Shown piece after piece: positions 1 to 12,800 of a stretch of 64,000 bases of DNA (its first letter is position 1; every line of letters starts with the position of its first letter). The position numbers and the translations under genes were made by a program. The stretch spans positions 4,609,815 to 4,673,814 of the forward strand of contig CAIIXF020000003.1 of the NCBI GenBank assembly GCA_903813345.2. Reading direction: 5' to 3'. Origin of the DNA: Owenia fusiformis. Taxonomy: Eukaryota > Annelida > Polychaeta > Sabellida > Oweniidae. The notes below the pieces were generated by a model. The model did no database searches and was not told the DNA's origin. It saw nothing but the letters and a program-made list of their open reading frames with translations.

Positions 1-771
1 TCTGATATGAATAATATTCATTGGATATATCAATATGCATGTCAGTATCATAAAAGAGTCTCCAATAACACAGATGATAATTATATGTGCTTTGCGTAGG
101 TTTTTAATAAAACTTTGTGAATAACTGGTCAGTTTTGCCTTTTCTGAAAAGTGGGAACAATTCTTTTGTCACTTGAGTAGCTGTGAGGGTTATGCAATTG
201 CTCACCTCTGACATGTTCCTTCTTCCCTACTCTTAAATCAAAATGATCATTCTGGGTATTGTTTAATTTGGTATTAACACAATATTTTTCTGGTAAACCC
301 CAGATGTAAATACCTCTTGTCAACTGGATATTATTTTATAATATGTTTATAGCAATCAACATGTTCATTAAAGCTTTGAAATAAAGAATACTTGAAAAAG
401 TAGCGGCGAAATTAACATGTGTATATTTAAGAAAAGGGGCTCCTATCCAACATTGACTGGTTTAATGCATTAACATTGTGGTTTTCACCTATAAACTTTA
501 CATAAGATAAATAGTGACTGAACTATGATCAGTGAAAGTTTGGTGCATTTTAGAAGAAAAATGATTTGGACCACCCTGTAGATAAGATTTAAAATGATAT
601 ATGACAGATACTATGATGACACTGGTATATGTCTGCCTAGGGGGGGGGCATACTTTCGGGACACCCTGTAGGTACTAGAAGACAACCATGGTGTTATTTA
701 GAACAATACTACAGGTTTTTAAATGGACTATATAGGGGTCATACCTTTTGGCGGATGGATATGGAACCTCA
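1..771. other. Left-edge non-coding sequence
   Basis: AT-rich sequence with no convincing exon. It contains one truncated transposon end at 588-668, and a short motif near 562-577 (ttggaccaccctgta) that recurs at about 50.6 kb, probably the end of another dispersed element. The rest is featureless to my reading. Confidence 0.5.
588..668. mobile_element. Truncated end of a Tc1/mariner-type MITE
   Basis: This stretch matches the right end of the complete element at 16244-16888: the same run from an AAAATGATATATGA motif through TGTCTGCCTAG, a poly-G tract, and the terminal CTTTCGGGACACCCTG followed by TA. The left end is missing, so this is a fragment. Seen directly by comparing the two sites. 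Confidence 0.8.
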
Positions 772-3700
772 TACCTTGTTCAAATGTATGTCAATTACAT
801 AGTTCCATTATAAATATGAGATGGAATATTGAATTAATGTTCTTGAATGGTCTACGAATGAGTAATTGCTATTTGTTCAAATGTATGTCATTCATAGTTC
901 ATAGTTCCATAATAAATATGAGATGGAATATTGCATTGATGTTGAATGGTCTATGAATTGCTATTTGTTCAAATGTATGCCATACCACATAGTTCCATTA
1001 TAAATATGAGATGGAATATTGAATTAATGTTCTTGAATGGTCTACGAATGAGTAATTGCTATTTGTTCAAATGTATGCCATACATAGTTCCATTATAAAT
1101 ATGAGATGGAATATTGAATTGATGTTCTTGAATGGTCTACAAATGAGTAATTGCTATTTGTTCAAATGTATGCCATACATAGTTCCTTTATAAATATGAG
1201 ATGGAATATTGAAATGATGTTCTTGAATGGTCTACGAATGAGTAATTGCTATTTGTTCAAATGTATGCCATACATAGTTCCATTAATATGAGATGGAATA
1301 TTGAATTAATGTTCTTGAATGATCTATGAATGAAATTGCTATTTATTCAAATGCTTGTCATACATAGTTCCATTAATATGAGATGGAATATTGAATTAAT
1401 GTTCTTGAATGATCTATGAATGAGTAATTGCTATTTGTTCAAATGTATGTCATTCATAGTTCATAGTTCCATAATAAATATGAGATGGAATATTGCATTG
1501 ATGTTGAATGGTCTATGAATTGCTATTTGTTCAAATGTATGCCATACATAGCTCCTTTATAAATATGAGATGGAATATTGAATTAATGTTTTTGAATGGT
1601 CTATGAATGAGTAATTGCTATTTGTTCAAATGTATGCCATACATAGTTCCAATATAAATATGAGATGGAATATTGAATTAGTGTTCTTGAATGGTCTATG
1701 AATAATTGCTATTTGTTCAAATGTATGCCATACATAGTTCCTTTATAAATATGAGATGAAATATTGAATTGATGTTCTTGAATGGTCTATGAATAATTGC
1801 TATTTGTTCAAATGTATGTCATACATAGTTCCATTATAAATATGAGATGGAATATTGAATTAGTGTTCTTGAATGGTCTATGAATGAGTAATTGCTATTT
1901 GTTCAAATGTATGTCATACATAGTTCCATTATAAATATGAGATGGAATATTGAATTAGTGTTCTTGAATGGTCTATGAATGAGTAATTGCTATTTGTTCA
2001 AATGTATGCCATACATAGTTCCATTAATATGAGATGGAATATTGAATTAATGTTCTTGAATGTTCTATGAATGAGTAATTGCTATTTGTTCAAATGTATG
2101 TCATACATAGTTCCTTTATAAATATGAGATGGAATATTGAATTAGTGTTCTTGAATGGTCTATGAATGAGTAATTGCTATTTGTTCAAATGTATGCCATA
2201 CATAGTTCCATTATAAATATGAGATGGAATATTGAATTAGTGTTCTTGAATGGTCTATGAATGAGTAATTGCTATTTGTTCAAATGTATGTCATACATAG
2301 TTCCATTATAAATATGAGATGGAATATTGAATTAGTGTTCTTGAATGGTCTATGAATGAGTAATTGCTATTTGTTCAAATGTATGTCATACATAGTTCCT
2401 TTATAAATATGAGATGAAATATTGAATTGATGTTCTTGAATGGTCTATGAATGAGTAATTGCTATTTGTTCAAATGTATGCCATACATAGTTCCATTATA
2501 AATATGAGATGGAATATTGAATTAGTGTTCTTGAATGGTCTATGAATGAGTAATTGCTATTTGTTCAAATGTATGCCATACATAGTTCCATTATAAATAT
2601 GAGATGGAATATTGAATTAGTGTTCTTGAATGGTCTATGAATGAGTAATTGCTATTTGTTCAAATGTATGTCATACATAGTTCCATTATAAATATGAGAT
2701 GGAATATTGAATTAGTGTTTTTGAATGGTCTATGAATGAGTAATTGCTATTTGTTCAAATGTATGTCATACATAGTTCCTTTATAAATATGAGATGAAAT
2801 ATTGAATTGATGTTCTTGAATGGTCTATGAATGAGTAATTGCTATTTGTTCAAATGTATGCCATACATAGTTCCATTATAAATATGAGATGAAATATTGA
2901 ATTAGTGTTCTTGAATGGTCTATGAATGAGTAATTGCTATTTGTTCAAATGTATGTCATACATAGTTCCTTTATAAATATGAGATGGAATATTGATTAAT
3001 GTTCTTGAATGGTCTATGAATGAGTAATTGCTATTTGTTCAAATGTATGTCATACATAGTTCCATTATAAATATGAGATGGAATATTGAATTAGTGTTCT
3101 TGAATGGTCTATGAATGAGTAATTGCTATTTGTTCAAATGTATGTCATACATAGTTCCTTTATAAATATGAGATGAAATATTGAATTGATGTTCTTGAAT
3201 GGTCTATGAATGAGTAATTGCTATTTGTTCAAATGTATGTCATACATAGTTCCATTATAAATATGAGATGGAATATTGAATTAGTGTTCTTGAATGGTCT
3301 ATGAATAATTGCTATTTGTTCAAATGTATGCCATACATAGTTCCATTATAAATATGAGATGGAATATTGAATTAGTGTTCTTGAATGGTCTATGAATGAG
3401 TAATTGCTATTTGTTCAAATGTATGTCATACATAGTTCCTTTATAAATATGAGATGGAATATTGATTAATGTTCTTGAATGGTCTATGAATGAGTAATTG
3501 CTATTTGTTCAAATGTATGTCATACATAGTTCCATTGTAAATATGAGATGGAATATTGAATTAGTGTTCTTGAATGGTCTATGAATGAGTAATTGCTATT
3601 TGTTCAAATGTATGTCATACATAGTTCCATTATAAATATGAGATGGAATATTGAATTAGTGTTCTTGAATGGTCTATGAATGAGTAATTGCTATTTGTTC

Positions 3701-6700
3701 AAATGTATGCCATACATAGTTCCAATATAAATATGAGATGGAATATTGAATTAGTGTTCTTGAATGGTCTATGAATAATTGCTATTTGTTCAAATGTATG
3801 TCATACATAGTTCCATTAATATGAGATGGAATATTGAATTAGTGTTCTTGAATGGTCTATGAATGAGTAATTGCTATTTGTTCAAATGTATGTCATTCAT
3901 AGTTCATAGTTCCATAATAAATATGAGATGGAATATTGCATTGATGTTGAATGGTCTATGAATTGCTATTTGTTCAAATGCTTGTCATACATAGTTCCAT
4001 TATAAATATGAGATGGAATATTGAATTAATGTTCTAGAATGGTCTATGAATGAGTAATTGCTATTTGTTCAAATGTATGTCATTCATAGTTCATAGTTCC
4101 TTAATAAATATGAGATGGAATATTGCATTGATGTTGAATGGTCTATGAATTGCTATTTGTTCAAATGTTTGCCATACATAGTTCCTTTATAAATATGAGA
4201 TGGAATATTGAATTGATGTTCTTGAATGGTCTACAAATGAGTAATTGCTATTTGTTCAAATGTATGTCATACATAGTTCCATTAATATGAGATGGAATAT
4301 TGAATTAATGTTCTTGAATGGTCTACGAATGAGTAATTGCTATTTGTTCAAATGTATGCCATACATAGTTCCAATATAAATATGAGATGGAATATTGAAT
4401 TAATGTTCTTGAATGGTCTATGAATGAGTAATTGCTATTTGTTCAAATGTATGTCATACATAGTTCATAGTTCCATAATAAATATGAGATGGAATATTGC
4501 ATTGATGTTGAATGGTCTATGAATTGCTATTTGTTCAAATGTATGCCATACATAGCTCCTTTATAAATATGAGATGGAATATTGAATTAATGTTCTTGAA
4601 TGGTCTACGAATGAGTAATTGCTATTTGTTCAAATGTTTGCCATACATAGTTCCATTGTAAATATGAGATGGAATATTGAATTAATGTTCTTGAATGGTC
4701 TACGAATGAGTAATTGCTATTTGGTCAAATGTTTGCCATACATAGTTCCATTGTAAATATGAGATGGAATATTGAATTAATGTTCTTGAATGGTCTACGA
4801 ATGAGTAATTGCTATTTGTTCAAATGTTTGCCATACATAGTTCCTTTATAAATATGAGATGGAATATTGAATTAATGTTCTTGAATGGTCTACGAATGAG
4901 TAATTGCTATTTGTTCAAATGTATGTCATACATAGTTCCTTTATAAATATGAGATGGAATATTGATTAATGTTCTTGAATGGTCTATGAATGAGTAATTG
5001 CTATTTGTTCAAATGTATGCCATACATAGTTCCATTATAAATATGAGATGAAATATTGAATTGATGTTCTTGAATGGTCTACGAATGAGTAATTGCTATT
5101 TGTTCAAATGTATGCCATACATAGTTCCATTATAAATATGAGATGAAATATTGAATTGATGTTCTTGAATGGTCTACGAATGAGTAATTGCTATTTGTTC
5201 AAATGTATGTCATACATAGTTCCTTTATAAATATGAGATGGAATATTGATTAATGTTCTTGAATGGTCTATGAATGAGTAATTGCTATTTGTTCAAATGT
5301 ATGCCATACATAGTTCCATTATAAATATGAGATGGAATATTGAATTAATGTTTTTGAATGGTCTATGAATGAGTAATTGCTATTTGTTCAAATGTATGCC
5401 ATACATAGTTCCAATATAAATATGAGATGGAATATTGAATTAGTGTTCTTGAATGGTCTATGAATAATTGCTATTTGTTCAAATGTATGCCATACATAGC
5501 TCCTTTATAAATATGAGATGGAATATTGAATTAATGTTCTGGAATGGTCTATGAATAAATAATTGCTATTTGTTCAAATGTATGTCATACATAGTTCCAT
5601 TATAAATATGAGATGGAATATTGAATTAGTGTTCTTGAATGGTCTATGAATAATTGCTATTTGTTCAAATGTATGTCATACATAGTTCCATTAATATGAG
5701 ATGGAATATTGAATTAGTGTTCTTGAATGGTCTATGAATGAGTAATTGCTATTTGTTCAAATGTATGCCATACATAGTTCCAATATAAATATGAGATGGA
5801 ATATTGAATTAGTGTTCTTGAATGGTCTATGAATGAGTAATTGCTATTTGTTCAAATGTATGTCATACATAGTTCCATTAATATGAGATGGAATATTGAA
5901 TTAGTGTTCTTGAATGGTCTACGAATGAGTAATTGCTATTTGTTAAAATGTATGTCATTTATAGTTCATAGTTCCATAATAAATATGAGATGGAATATTG
6001 CATTGATGTTGAATGCTCTATGAATTGCTATTTGTTCAAATGTTTGCCATACATAGTTCCATTGTAAATATGAGATGGAATATTGAATTAATGTTCTTGA
6101 ATGGTCTACGAATGAGTAATTGCTATTTGTTAAAATGTATGTCATTCATAGTTCATAGTTCCATAATAAATATGAGATGGAATATTGCATTGATGTTGAA
6201 TGGTCTATGAATTGCTATTTGTTCAAATGTATGTCATACATAGTTCCATTAATATGAGATGGGATATTGAATTAGTGTTCTTGAATGGTCTATGAATAAT
6301 TGCTATTTGTTCAAATGTATGCCATACATAGCTCCTTTATAAATATGAGATGGAATATTGAATTAATGTTCTTGAATGGTCTATGAATGAGTAATTGCTA
6401 TTTGTTCAAATGTATGCCATACATAGCTCCTTTATAAATATGAGATGGAATATTGAATTAATGTTCTTGAATGGTCTACGAATGAGTAATTGCTATTTGT
6501 TCAAATGTATGTCATACATAGTTCCATTATAAATATGAGATGGAATATTGAATTAATGTTCTTGAATGGTCTATGAATAAATAATTGCTATTTGTTCAAA
6601 TGTATGTCATACATAGTTCCATTATAAATATGAGATGAAATATTGAATTAATGCTCTTGAATGGTCTACGAATGAGTAATTGCTATTTGTTCAAATGTAT

Positions 6701-8516
6701 GCCATACATAGTTCCATTATAAATATGAGATGGAATATTGAATTAATGTTCTTGAATGGTCTACGAATGAGTAATTGCTATTTGTTAAAATGTATGTCAT
6801 TTATAGTTCATAGTTCCATAATAAATATGAGATGGAATATTGCATTGATGTTGAATGGTCTATGAATTGCTATTTGTTCAAATGTTTGCCATACATAGTT
6901 CCATTGTAAATATGAGATGGAATATTGAATTAATGTTCTTGAATGGTCTACGAATGAGTAATTGCTATTTGTTAAAATGTATGTCATTCATAGTTCATAG
7001 TTCCATAATAAATATGAGATGGAATATTGCATTGATGTTGAATGGTCTATGAATTGCTATTTGTTCAAATGTTTGCCATACATAGTTCCATTAATATGAG
7101 ATGGAATATTGAATTAATGTTCTTGAATGGTCTATGAATGAGTAATTGCTATTTGTTCAAATGTATGTCATACATAGTTCATAGTTCCATAATAAATATG
7201 AGATGGAATATTGCATTGATGTTGAATGGTCTATGAATTGCTATTTGTTCAAATGTATGCCATACATAGCTCCTTTATAAATATGAGATGGAATATTGAA
7301 TTAATGTTCTTGAATGGTCTACGAATGAGTAATTGCTATTTGTTCAAATGTATGTCATTCATAGTTCATAGTTCCATAATAAATATGAGATGGAATATTG
7401 AATTAGTGTTCTTGAATGGTCTACGAATGAGTAATTGCTATTTGTTAAAATGTATGTCATTTATAGTTCATAGTTCCTTAATAAATATGAGATGGAATAT
7501 TGCATTGATGTTGAATGGTCTATGAATTGCTATTTGTTCAAATGTATGCCATACATAGTTCCATAAATATGAGATGGAATATTGAATTAATGTTCTTGAA
7601 TGGTCTATGAATGAGTAATTGCTATTTGTTCAAATGTATGTCATACATAGTTCCTTTATAAATATGAGATGGAATATTGAATTAATGTTTTTGAATGGTC
7701 TATGAATGAGTAATTGCTATTTGTTCAAATGTTTGCCATACATAGTTCCATTGTAAATATGAGATGGAATATTGAATTAATGTTCTTGAATGGTCTACGA
7801 ATGAGTAATTGCTATTTGTTCAAATGTATGTCATACATAGTTCCATTAATATGAGATGGAATATTGAATTAATGTTCTTGAATGGTCTATGAATGAGTAA
7901 TTGCTATTTGTTCAAATGTATGTCATTCATAGTTCATAGTTCCATAATAAATATGAGATGGAATATTGCATTGATGTTGAATGGTCTATGAATTGCTATT
8001 TGTTCAAATGTATGCCATACATAGCTCCTTTATAAATATGAGATGGAATATTGAATTAATGTTCTAGAATGGTCTATGATTGAGTAATTGCTATTTGTTC
8101 AAATGTATGTCATACAGAGTTCCAATATAAAATATGAGATGGAATATTGAATTAGTGTTCTTGAATGGTCTATGAATGAGTAATTGCTATTTGTTCAAAT
8201 GTATGCCATACATAGTTCCAATATAAATATGAGATGGAATATTGAATTAGTGTTCTTGAATGGTCTATGAATGAGTAATTGCTATTTGTTCAAATGTATG
8301 CCATACATAGTTCCATTATAAATATGAGATGGAATATTGAATTAGTGTTCTTGAATGGTCTATGAATGAGTAATTGCTATTTGTTCAAATGTATGCCATA
8401 CATAGTTCCAATATAAATATGAGATGGAATATTGAATTGATGTTCTTGAATGGTCTATGAATGAGTAATTGCTATTTGTTCAAATGTATGTCATTCATGG
8501 TTCATAGTTCCATAAT
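772..8516. repeat. 7.7-kb minisatellite, unit about 95 bp
   Basis: About 80 head-to-tail copies of a unit that reads approximately TTGTTCAAATGTATG, CATACATAGTTCC, ATAAATATGAGATGGAATATT, then CTTGAATGGTCTATGAATGA. Copies differ by point changes and by a few recurrent variants: a short form lacking TATAA before ATATGAGATGG, a form with CATTCATAGTTCATAGTTCC, and a form with TTGCATTGATGTTGAATGG. The variants occur in runs and in higher-order groups, which suggests block duplication. Short reading frames inside it are a by-product of the repeat. No splice site or exon of a recognised gene is embedded in the unit. Confidence 0.97.
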
Positions 8517-8729
8517 GGAACACCACTTGTGTATATTGGTGTTTGGAACACCACTTGTGTATATTGGTGTTTGGAACACCACTTGTGTATATTGATGTTT
8601 GGAACACCACTTGTGTATATTGGTGTTTGGAACACCACTTGTGTATATTGGTGTTTGGAACACCACTTGTGTATATTGGTGTTTGGAACACCACTTGTGT
8701 ATATTGGTGTTTGGAACACCACATGTGTA
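8517..8729. repeat. 28-bp tandem array
   Basis: Seven to eight near-perfect copies of a 28-bp unit beginning GGAACACCACTTGTGTATAT. It directly follows the last copy of the 95-bp array and begins inside its GTTCC motif. The unit lacks stop codons in several frames, so ORFs on both strands here are artefacts. Confidence 0.97.
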
Positions 8730-9796
8730 TTATTCAGATACAAAAATTATAAAACTCATATATATAATTAAGTTTATTTTTATTTTAATCAAAATACATA
8801 TGTAACCTTAAAGTGCTTTTGTTGAAATAAGCATTTTAGGTGAAACATCAAAACGTAGGAAAATGCTAAAATAGATAATACTTCGGGTTGGATAATGGAT
8901 ATGTTGTATGAAAATATAAATGCTAATGGATTGTTACAAAAGTATGAATTTGAAAAGAAATAAACTTCTTAAGATCGTTATGCTAATTACAAAAATATAA
9001 TAATATAAAAGATATACAATATAAATTGTTCAATGCTATAATGTGAAAAGGGAAGTGTTACATTGGCAGAATGGAAAGGGGACTTTTGGTGACTTCAGGA
9101 ATAGCCCAGTTCTTAAAAGGGGGATGTTAAACAATTTTCAGTTCTTTGATCTGATTCCTAATTGTCAGTATTAAGACTTTCTCTGTGTAAAGTGGATAGA
9201 AGAGAAGACTGGATAAATGTGAAGTCTAAAAGTATTGTTGCCATGCATGTAAGGCATCTAGCTGTCAGTCTCTTAGTTAACTGTGATGAATGCAAATGTT
9301 TATACTATGTTGATGTATCCCATTATATTACATGTGACCAATCCAACCTAATCCAAGCACCGAATTTCACCACGGCTAGCTGAAAAACAAATTTATACAT
9401 TTTAAATAATGCTAAAAAAATGCTTAATTTTCTGTATTATTAAACCAATACAATTAATAAAGAATTTTAATATAAAAATCAAAGTTTACATGTTAAACAA
9501 ATTTTATTTTCTGTTTAGGACAAAATCAATTCAAAATGTGGGTATCAAATGAAATCAGATATTTAATTTAAATAATGTATTTGTAATATTCATTAAAGTG
9601 ATGTCACTGTCTTGCTCATGAACATATCGCTGATTCTGAGGAGGATGGGGCTGTAGACTGTTTAAAGCTAATTTTCAATGAATATTGGTATTAAGAGACT
9701 TTTGATAGAAACTTGTTTGAGCTTACAAACATGAACTTTATCACTTTAATTTTGGAATCCAGAAATATGATTTGAAATGATAATTTTTGAGAAACT
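8730..9796. other. Intergenic 3' flank of gene A
   Basis: AT-rich sequence of about 1.1 kb between the 28-bp array and the 3' end of gene A. I see no exon with good splice signals, no array and no clear transposon end. A 73-codon plus-strand frame from 9162 has no recognisable domain. Confidence 0.5.
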
Positions 9797-9802
9797 TTTA
9801 TT
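9797..9802 (-). promoter_or_regulatory. Polyadenylation signal of gene A
   Basis: AATAAA on the minus strand, about 20 nt past the gene A stop codon. A canonical hexamer in the right orientation close to the stop supports the end of the gene model. Confidence 0.7.
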
Positions 9803-9820
9803 CAAATAATGGTAATTATG

Positions 9821-12800
9821 TTATTTAAGGATTTTAGAGCAAATAAATTTATTTTGATGTTTCTTACAATATTGCTTGTTGGCCTCCTCGCAGAGTTTAC
9901 CATAAGAGCCGTCATCGATTATATTACTCAGTGCCTTGTTAAGCTTCTTTATTAATGGATTTCCCACCTTCAGCATAAATGCTGGACCTACATGAAATTA
10001 AAGAAAAAATCATATTTTGAGAGTGCATGGGTTTTGTGCGCTCATTATAAATGCTGAGGCTCTAATAGAGAAGAAAATATTTAAAAAGTTTATATTTTAT
10101 GTATTTTATAAATCATGAATCACCTAGTACTAGTTTATAGACTGGGGTTAAAGGGCCTCAACTAGTATATAGACTAGGATTAAAGGGACTCATCTAGTAT
10201 ATAGACTAGGATTAAAGGGACTCAACTAGTATATAGACTAGGATTAAAGGGACTCAACTAGTATATAGACTACGGTAAAAGGGACTTACTTTGTTAATTG
10301 ACAAGAGTTAAATGGACTAAACATGTACATGTACACCCCCAAAATGCAATCTGATTTTCGACACCGTTTCGGTGCCAAACTTCAGTGCCGTTTCGGCACC
10401 AAATGGACTGACTAGTCCGGTAGCAAATTTTGGTGTCGAAAGGTTTCGGTGCTGAAACGGTGCCGGAACAGCGCCGAATTTTTCGATGCCGAAACAGTGC
10501 CGAATTATATTGGCTGTGTATAAAGAGTAGAGTTAAACGTAATCTGCTCGTACTCTAATATGAGTTAAAGGCATCTATCCAGTATATAGAATAAAGTTAA
10601 AGGGACTCACCTCTGTTATTCCAGCTGCAGTCAAAGCTAGAACCAACATGAATGTCATCTGGTGCAACAAACGTGTCCCTGCTCCCCAACATTAAATCTA
10701 TCTAAAAACAAAAAGAACGCAAATGCCCTTTATATAAAATGCAAACCAAACAACTGATTTGAACTCCCCTTGAAGGAAATTTTAGATCATAATACCACAA
10801 AAACATAATATATCTACTTGTTCATTTTCACACTATTGGAGTTAAGCTAGGAGACAAACCTTTTGATCGCGCAATGCAACAACCATATCTTTGTAACTCT
10901 CAAAGAAAACTGAAGTGAAGTCATTTACATCATTTCCAGTTTCTCTAGCCAGACATTGCTTGCTAACAGACCAACCACTGATGAAACCTGCAAACAATAT
11001 ATAGTGATTAAAGGGGCACAAAAGAATAGAAACGAGTTATCTCTCAAAGAAAACTGATGAGAAGTCATTCACATCATTTTCTAGTCTCTCTAGTCAGACA
11101 TTGTTTGCTAACAGACCAACCACTGATGAAACCTGCAGACAATAATATTTAGTGATTAAATGGGCTCCAAAGCATAGAGACAAGTTGAATGATAACTTTT
11201 GTCGCAACATACCATATACAACATAAAGTACACAATGTCATATAAAATACATAATGATTCTGTATGGGATTCAGGATATAGGGATTATCCCATAACAAAT
11301 ATAAAACATCTGATTGAGAGTTTACAAATGCTTGACAGACTGCTCTTACACATTGTACTCATTTATATTACGCTATGTACGCATAGGTTAGCATTTGACA
11401 GTAATTACTGTTGAACTTATATTTCTGCAAAAGTGACCTTCAAATCTAATGATAAAGTGCAAATACAGCACTAGAATATTACTTAGATTTGACTATTACA
11501 TGTAAACATATTTTAGAATTTAATTACTAGTATTACATGCAGTGTTGAACTTAAACTTAGATTAAAGTAACCTTCTAAGCATACAGTATGACTTAGCAAA
11601 AAATATGTAGAACTCATACTTTACTATGGTTGTGTTTTGCCACACCATGTCAAGAAATAAAGTAGGTCATTTTTACATATGTTATGTTATCCATGAGACT
11701 AGGTATGAAGCAGGCATGCCATGGGGCAGTTGAAACAACTCCCTCACAAATACACATTTGAATCTTGATCACAACATTTCAAGCTAGAATTTAGTTGTCT
11801 GAACTTATAAGAAGTTATAAGCGATAAACAAATGTAATAAATGACTTTGCATAAATCTTTTCAACTGAAATAGGTTCTCATGAACAAATTTTGGGATAAA
11901 AATGCATCTTGTTATATTTAAAATCAGAAATAGATTGGCCATATAAATTTTGACTCCAACAGGAAAAAGGAAATAAAAATATCTTACCTATTTTTAATCC
12001 CTTTACATCATCCTCTTTGAATTCGTCATTTCGACTCTTCAGCCAGAAAGCATTGGCATTATCTGCCTTTGCGAATGAAAGTGTGAAGTTGAAACTGTTG
12101 AATCTGCGAGGATAAGGCCAGTAGCCAATACATGCAGAGTAGTAATCATCAAGAAGCCCTAGAACCAAATAAGAAGGGTGAACAATATAATACAGGAAAT
12201 GTAATATCAGGTAGCACTGATAAGGCCAGTAGCCAATACATGCGGAGTAGTAATCATCAAGAAGCCCTTGAACCAAATAAGAAGGGTGAACAATATAATA
12301 CAGGCAGTGTAATATCAGGTAGTACTGATAAGGCCAGTAGCCAATACATGCGGAGTAGTAATCATCAAGAAGCCCTAGAACAAAATAAGAAGGGTGAACA
12401 ATATAATACAGGCAGTGTAATATCAGGTAGTACTGATAAGGCCAGTAGCCAATACATGCGGAGTAGTAATCATCAAGAAATACTAGAACCAAATAAGAAG
12501 GGTGAACAATATAATACAGGCAGTGTAATATCAGCTAGTACTAAATGCAATCAATTGTGGTTGGTTAATGCATGATTCTTTATTCTTTATTCCAAAGTAG
12601 AAATCCATATGTACAAACCTTTTCCAGGGAATTCCACATCTCCTTCAGTTTCCCAACAGTTGGCATAGCGATCCATGACATAGTAACACTTTAAATCAGC
12701 CTCATCGCACACTGAAACATATTGAAATGACGACATAGTAACACTTTAAATCAGCCTCATCGCACACTGAAAAGTATTGAAATTATGACATAGTGACAGT

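Noticed and set aside
5841-7525. Several short repeated plus-strand frames in the 95-bp array
   Set aside because: By-products of the repeat; no start context, domain or splice pattern, and stops in other units.
8491-8805. Overlapping frames on both strands in the 28-bp array
   Set aside because: The unit has no stop in several frames; all are artefacts of repetition.
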